Below, piece after piece: positions 4,108-7,159 of a DNA stretch of 7,159 bases. The stretch covers positions 1 to 7,159 of the forward strand of contig DAOOGN010000137.1 in NCBI GenBank assembly GCA_035415725.1. The letters are read 5' to 3'. The position numbers were made by a program, and so were the translations under genes. Numbering within the stretch: position 1 is the stretch's first letter; each line of letters opens with the position of its first letter. The notes under the pieces were generated by a model. It searched no databases. It saw only the letters and a list, made by a program, of their open reading frames with translations, and had not been told where the DNA came from. The DNA comes from DSWT01 sp035415725 (GTDB taxonomy: Bacteria > Chloroflexota > Anaerolineae > B4-G1 > SLSP01).

Positions 4108-7041
4108 ATGAAGAAAATGAAAGCGCTGTTATTCACCCTGGTGCTTGGAGTGAGCTATATACTGCTGTTCCTTGTTCGCCCCGGTGCAGCACAAACACCC
4201 ACGACGCCGGCTCTGGTGCGCATTGACCTTGCCGGTCCTGACGATCTTAGGCGTATCGCAGCACTGAATGTGCCGGTCTATGCGCATCTCACCACGCCCA
4301 ATGCCGATTATCTCCTGGCCGTACTCACCGCCGACGAGCAAAAACAGGTCACGGCGCTGGGGCTGGCGCTGACCCTCCTCGACGCCGACGCCGCCGGCGC
4401 GACCTACTACCTCATCGAAAGCGATGGCCGCCAGCCGCTTGCCTCCGCTGCGTCACTCTTTGCCATCCTGTATAACGATGGTCGTCAGGCCGTAGGACGA
4501 TTGCACGCCGGCGTCACCCTCGCCAGCATCGAGGCCCTGGACGCGCGCGTCAAACCGCTGCTCGACCCTATCGTGCTGGCGCCGCGCGTGACCGGTGCGA
4601 TCCCTACCGCTCCACTCTACGATCCCCTCGTCGCCGACTTGCTCACGCGCGTCACGACGGAGACCATCGCCTACTACGACGGCGGCTTGAGCGGCGAGTG
4701 GGCCGTTATGGTCGGCGGCGCGCCCTACACCTTGACCACCCGCTACACCTACAGCGGCGACCCTATCGCCAAAGCCACCCAGTACGTCTACGGACATCTG
4801 CAATCTCTGGGCTACACCGTGCGCTACCACAACTACATGCTGTCGGGCTACAATGTGCGCAACGTCAGCGGCGAAAAGCGGGGCCTGGTCCATCCCGAAA
4901 AAATCGTCCTGCTCACCGCGCACCTGGATTCGCGGGCCGCTGCCTCACCCCACAATCCCGCTCCCGGTGCGGACGACAACGCCAGCGGCTCAACGGCGCT
5001 GTTGATCGCGGCGGACCTGCTCGCCGATCTGGACTTCGACTACACCATCCGCCTGGCCTTCTTCACCGGTGAGGAACAGGGGATGTGGGGCAGCTATGAC
5101 TACGCCACCGAATTATACAATGCCGGCGAGAACATCGTCGGCGTGCTCAACTTCGACATGATTGCCTGGGACGCCAAAGCAGGCCCGGACATCGATTTAC
5201 ATTCTCACCTTCCCGCCGTGGTGGATGATTCTGACGCGCTGGCCGACCTCGTGGCCGCCGTCATCGACGTGTACGACCTCGACCTGATTCCCCAAATCGT
5301 GGAGAACGGGATGACTTTTTCGGATCACTCGCGCTTTTGGGATAAAGGGTACGCTGCCATCATGGGCATCGAGAATTACTACAACGCCTCCGAAGCCGCC
5401 GCCGAGCCGCGCGACTGGAACAGCCACTATCACACCGTCAATGACCGCCTCGGCACGCTCAACCTTACCTATTTCCGCGAGTACGCGCGTGCCGCCATCG
5501 CTGCGTTCATCCACCTCGCCGCCCCCCTGCGTGAAATCAGCGGCACGGTGATGTCGGCGGAGACGGTAAGGCTGCCCCTGCCCGCGACTGTGACGGCGGT
5601 GGGGTCGCCCGGCGTGTTCAGCGCCACCGCGAGCCTCTCCGGTACGTATGCCCTCAAGCTGCCCGGTGGACGGTACACCGTCACCGCCGCGCTGGACGGT
5701 TACTATCCCCAGACTTTTCCTGCTGTCGCCGTTTTGACGGGAACGGGCGTGCGGCTGGACTTTGCGCTCGGCCCCATCCCCATGTTCACCGTCGCAGGAA
5801 ATATCACCGACGCCACCGGCGGCGAGCCGTTGAGCGCCACAGTGCAGATCGACGGCGGGCAAACCATTTCTGCACCAAATGGCTCCTACAGCACCATCCT
5901 GTACAGCGGCACCTATGCGATGACGGCGGATGCGCCGTTTCATTGGCCGCTCTCGCGGACTGTCACCGTGGATCGCCATCAGCGCCAGGATTTCGCGCTG
6001 GAGCCGACGCCGTGCCTGCTCGTCGTGGATGATGACTTCGACAACGCCGGCAATGCTTATGAAGATCAGCGCTATTACACCCAAACGCTGGAGAACTGGA
6101 ATGTGGGTTATGACGTGTGGACCGTGCCCGACGACGCTGACGGTCCGCCGGGGGAGGTGCTACGCCGGTATCGTGGCGTGATTTGGCTCACCGGCAGGGA
6201 CTGGGATTACACCCTCACGACGGCGGATCAGACCGCGCTGAGTGCCTACCTTGACGACGGGGGGAGGCTTTTCGTCAGCGGGGAAGACTTCGGCTGGGAC
6301 ATTGCCCGCAACGGTGAGCCGCCCTTCTACCGCGATTATCTGCACGCCGATTATCTGCGTGATGACAGCCACTACAACGAATTGCAGGGCGCTGGTTTCC
6401 TCAGCGGCATCACGGTGACACTCCAAGGTGGGGACGGGGCCAACAATCAAGAGTTCCCGAGCGACATTGCTATCGCCGGGGATGGGACGGGTATCTTCCG
6501 TTATAGCGCCGACGGTGATTGGGCCGCCACGGCCTACGCCAACGAGACGTACCGCGTCGTTTACTTTGCGTTCGGTTTTGAGGGTATCAATGCTGCGGCC
6601 GACCGTCGAAAGGTGATGGCCTATGTCTTGAATTATCTGCATCCATGCTTGCTGCCGTCGCCCTATTCGCTGGCGCTGGAGGGTGACACCTGGCGCGTCG
6701 GCGCCCCTGGACAGACGGTCATCCACGCGGTAGACCTGATTAACACCGGAATGTTGTCCGACGCCTACGATCTGACCCTCACCGAAGCTGTATGGACGAC
6801 GACGCTAGGGGTTTCTCTCGGCACGGCGATCTTGCCGATCACCCGCACGGCGCTGCTGGCTCCCCAGGAACACCTCGCCCTGGCGCTGCACGTGACCATC
6901 CCGCCAACGGCGACGATGCAAGCCTTCGACGAAGTCACGTTGACCGCAACCTCGGTATACAGTCCGTTACACAGCGCCTCCACAACACACCGTACCGTCG
7001 TCGGCAGTAAGGTCTATCTACCACTCGTGCTGCGTGAGTAA
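4108..7041 (+). CDS. Secreted multidomain M28-family zinc metallopeptidase
   Basis: A 977-residue exported peptidase, probably an aminopeptidase or carboxypeptidase of the M28 di-zinc family. Residues 1-28 are a Sec signal peptide (MKKMK, hydrophobic core, cleavage after GAA). About 33-190 is a probable propeptide. The M28 domain spans about 213-473 with a full active site: AHLDS (metal H272), GADDNASG (metal D289), FFTGEEQG (catalytic E322, metal E323), NFDMIAWD (D350) and HYHTVND (metal H442). Two carboxypeptidase-regulatory-like beta-sandwich domains follow (about 475-555 and 559-633). Next is a Rossmann-like, glutamine-amidotransferase-type domain (about 636-846: LLVVDDDFD, GVIWLTGRDWD, GGRLFVSGEDFGWD) in which SGED sits near where a nucleophilic Cys would be expected. 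A NEW3-like domain (about 851-963) and the tail KVYLPLVLRE end the protein. ATG 4108 has AAGGTG 5 nt upstream; a GTG at 4042 would put a hydrophilic 22-residue extension before the signal peptide. Substrate unknown. Confidence 0.92.
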   Translation: MKKMKALLFTLVLGVSYILLFLVRPGAAQTPTTPALVRIDLAGPDDLRRIAALNVPVYAHLTTPNADYLLAVLTADEQKQVTALGLALTLLDADAAGATYYLIESDGRQPLASAASLFAILYNDGRQAVGRLHAGVTLASIEALDARVKPLLDPIVLAPRVTGAIPTAPLYDPLVADLLTRVTTETIAYYDGGLSGEWAVMVGGAPYTLTTRYTYSGDPIAKATQYVYGHLQSLGYTVRYHNYMLSGYNVRNVSGEKRGLVHPEKIVLLTAHLDSRAAASPHNPAPGADDNASGSTALLIAADLLADLDFDYTIRLAFFTGEEQGMWGSYDYATELYNAGENIVGVLNFDMIAWDAKAGPDIDLHSHLPAVVDDSDALADLVAAVIDVYDLDLIPQIVENGMTFSDHSRFWDKGYAAIMGIENYYNASEAAAEPRDWNSHYHTVNDRLGTLNLTYFREYARAAIAAFIHLAAPLREISGTVMSAETVRLPLPATVTAVGSPGVFSATASLSGTYALKLPGGRYTVTAALDGYYPQTFPAVAVLTGTGVRLDFALGPIPMFTVAGNITDATGGEPLSATVQIDGGQTISAPNGSYSTILYSGTYAMTADAPFHWPLSRTVTVDRHQRQDFALEPTPCLLVVDDDFDNAGNAYEDQRYYTQTLENWNVGYDVWTVPDDADGPPGEVLRRYRGVIWLTGRDWDYTLTTADQTALSAYLDDGGRLFVSGEDFGWDIARNGEPPFYRDYLHADYLRDDSHYNELQGAGFLSGITVTLQGGDGANNQEFPSDIAIAGDGTGIFRYSADGDWAATAYANETYRVVYFAFGFEGINAAADRRKVMAYVLNYLHPCLLPSPYSLALEGDTWRVGAPGQTVIHAVDLINTGMLSDAYDLTLTEAVWTTTLGVSLGTAILPITRTALLAPQEHLALALHVTIPPTATMQAFDEVTLTATSVYSPLHSASTTHRTVVGSKVYLPLVLRE

Positions 7042-7060
7042 AAAACGTCTCCGATCCGAG

Positions 7061-7088
7061 TTGCACACTTCTCCAATTGCGTTATGAT
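7061..7088 (+). promoter_or_regulatory. Predicted promoter for a gene beyond the right edge
   Basis: TTGCAC (7061-7066), a 16-nt spacer and TATGAT (7083-7088, five of six matches) begin 20 nt after the M28 stop codon. Transcription would start near 7095. No plus-strand ORF begins inside the window after it, but a Shine-Dalgarno-like GGGGAGGG (7145-7152) lies at the edge, so the promoter probably serves a gene starting just outside. Confidence 0.5.
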
Positions 7089-7113
7089 AAGATAAAAGCA
7101 AGGCAACTATTCA

Positions 7114-7132
7114 GCCACCCTTGCCAGGTGGC
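7114..7132 (+). repeat. Small 6-bp hairpin in the putative downstream leader
   Basis: GCCACC (7114-7119) pairs perfectly with GGTGGC (7127-7132) around a 7-nt loop. It lies between the predicted promoter (7061-7088) and the GGGGAGGG ribosome-binding-like sequence (7145-7152). It has no following T-tract, so it is not an intrinsic terminator; it could be a leader hairpin or an operator-like palindrome. Confidence 0.4.
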
Positions 7133-7159
7133 GAACGGGACTTTGGGGAGGGCACATAA

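Noticed and set aside
5197..6084. 295-codon minus-strand open frame opposite the M28 gene
   Set aside because: It is a shadow frame over conserved M28 and carboxypeptidase-regulatory-like coding sequence, with no ribosome-binding site or domain of its own.
6334..6358. Near-tandem repeat GATTATCTGC at 6334-6343 and 6349-6358
   Set aside because: It lies in frame within the M28 protein (DYLHADYL), where similar residues are expected from the domain family. It looks like codon coincidence, not a separate element.

Overview
The window reads as ordinary chromosomal DNA from a Chloroflexota bacterium, most likely of the Anaerolineae/Caldilineae type. The assignment is an inference from several signs: GC-rich coding DNA; extracytoplasmic proteins with long Thr/Pro linkers of the TPTPT type; a two-function archaeal-type phosphoglucose/phosphomannose isomerase; and a multidomain secreted M28 peptidase ending in a KVYLPLVLR-like tail, which I recall as frequent at the C-termini of secreted Chloroflexota proteins. 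No taxonomic marker is present, so this is moderate confidence only.

Layout: two transcription units diverge from one intergenic region (3794-4107). Leftward, four closely spaced minus-strand genes form a probable operon: a parvulin-type (PpiC/SurA/PrsA-like) peptidyl-prolyl isomerase lipoprotein (2855-3793), an unidentified single-pass membrane protein with a Thr/Pro-rich stalk and an outer domain (2150-2845), the 16S rRNA ribose methyltransferase RsmI (1326-2141), and a bifunctional phosphoglucose/phosphomannose isomerase (187-1263). Gaps are 9, 8 and 62 nt. Rightward, one large gene (4108-7041) encodes a 977-residue secreted zinc metallopeptidase of family M28, followed by accessory beta-sandwich and Rossmann-like domains.

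Regulatory reading: the divergent region holds two back-to-back sigma-A-like promoters with perfect TATAAT -10 boxes. A third promoter-like site after the M28 gene (7061-7088), with a small hairpin and a Shine-Dalgarno-like GGGGAGGG at the very end, suggests another plus-strand gene starting just beyond the window. The M28 leader holds two overlapping G/C-run hairpins that cannot form together. The left edge (1-65) holds two more G/C-run inverted repeats, one of which may terminate the leftward operon.

How the genes fit together: the PPIase lipoprotein and stalked membrane protein act outside the membrane and could belong to secretion or envelope work, consistent with the neighbouring secreted peptidase. 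RsmI (ribosome modification) and the isomerase (sugar phosphate metabolism) are cytoplasmic housekeeping enzymes carried in the same operon. I found no mobile element, CRISPR array, tRNA, rRNA, toxin-antitoxin or defence system, and I do not think the window contains a spectacular new system. The items most worth following are the M28 leader hairpins, the C-terminal tail motif, the unassigned stalked protein and the 13-bp tandem duplication that forms the end of RsmI.
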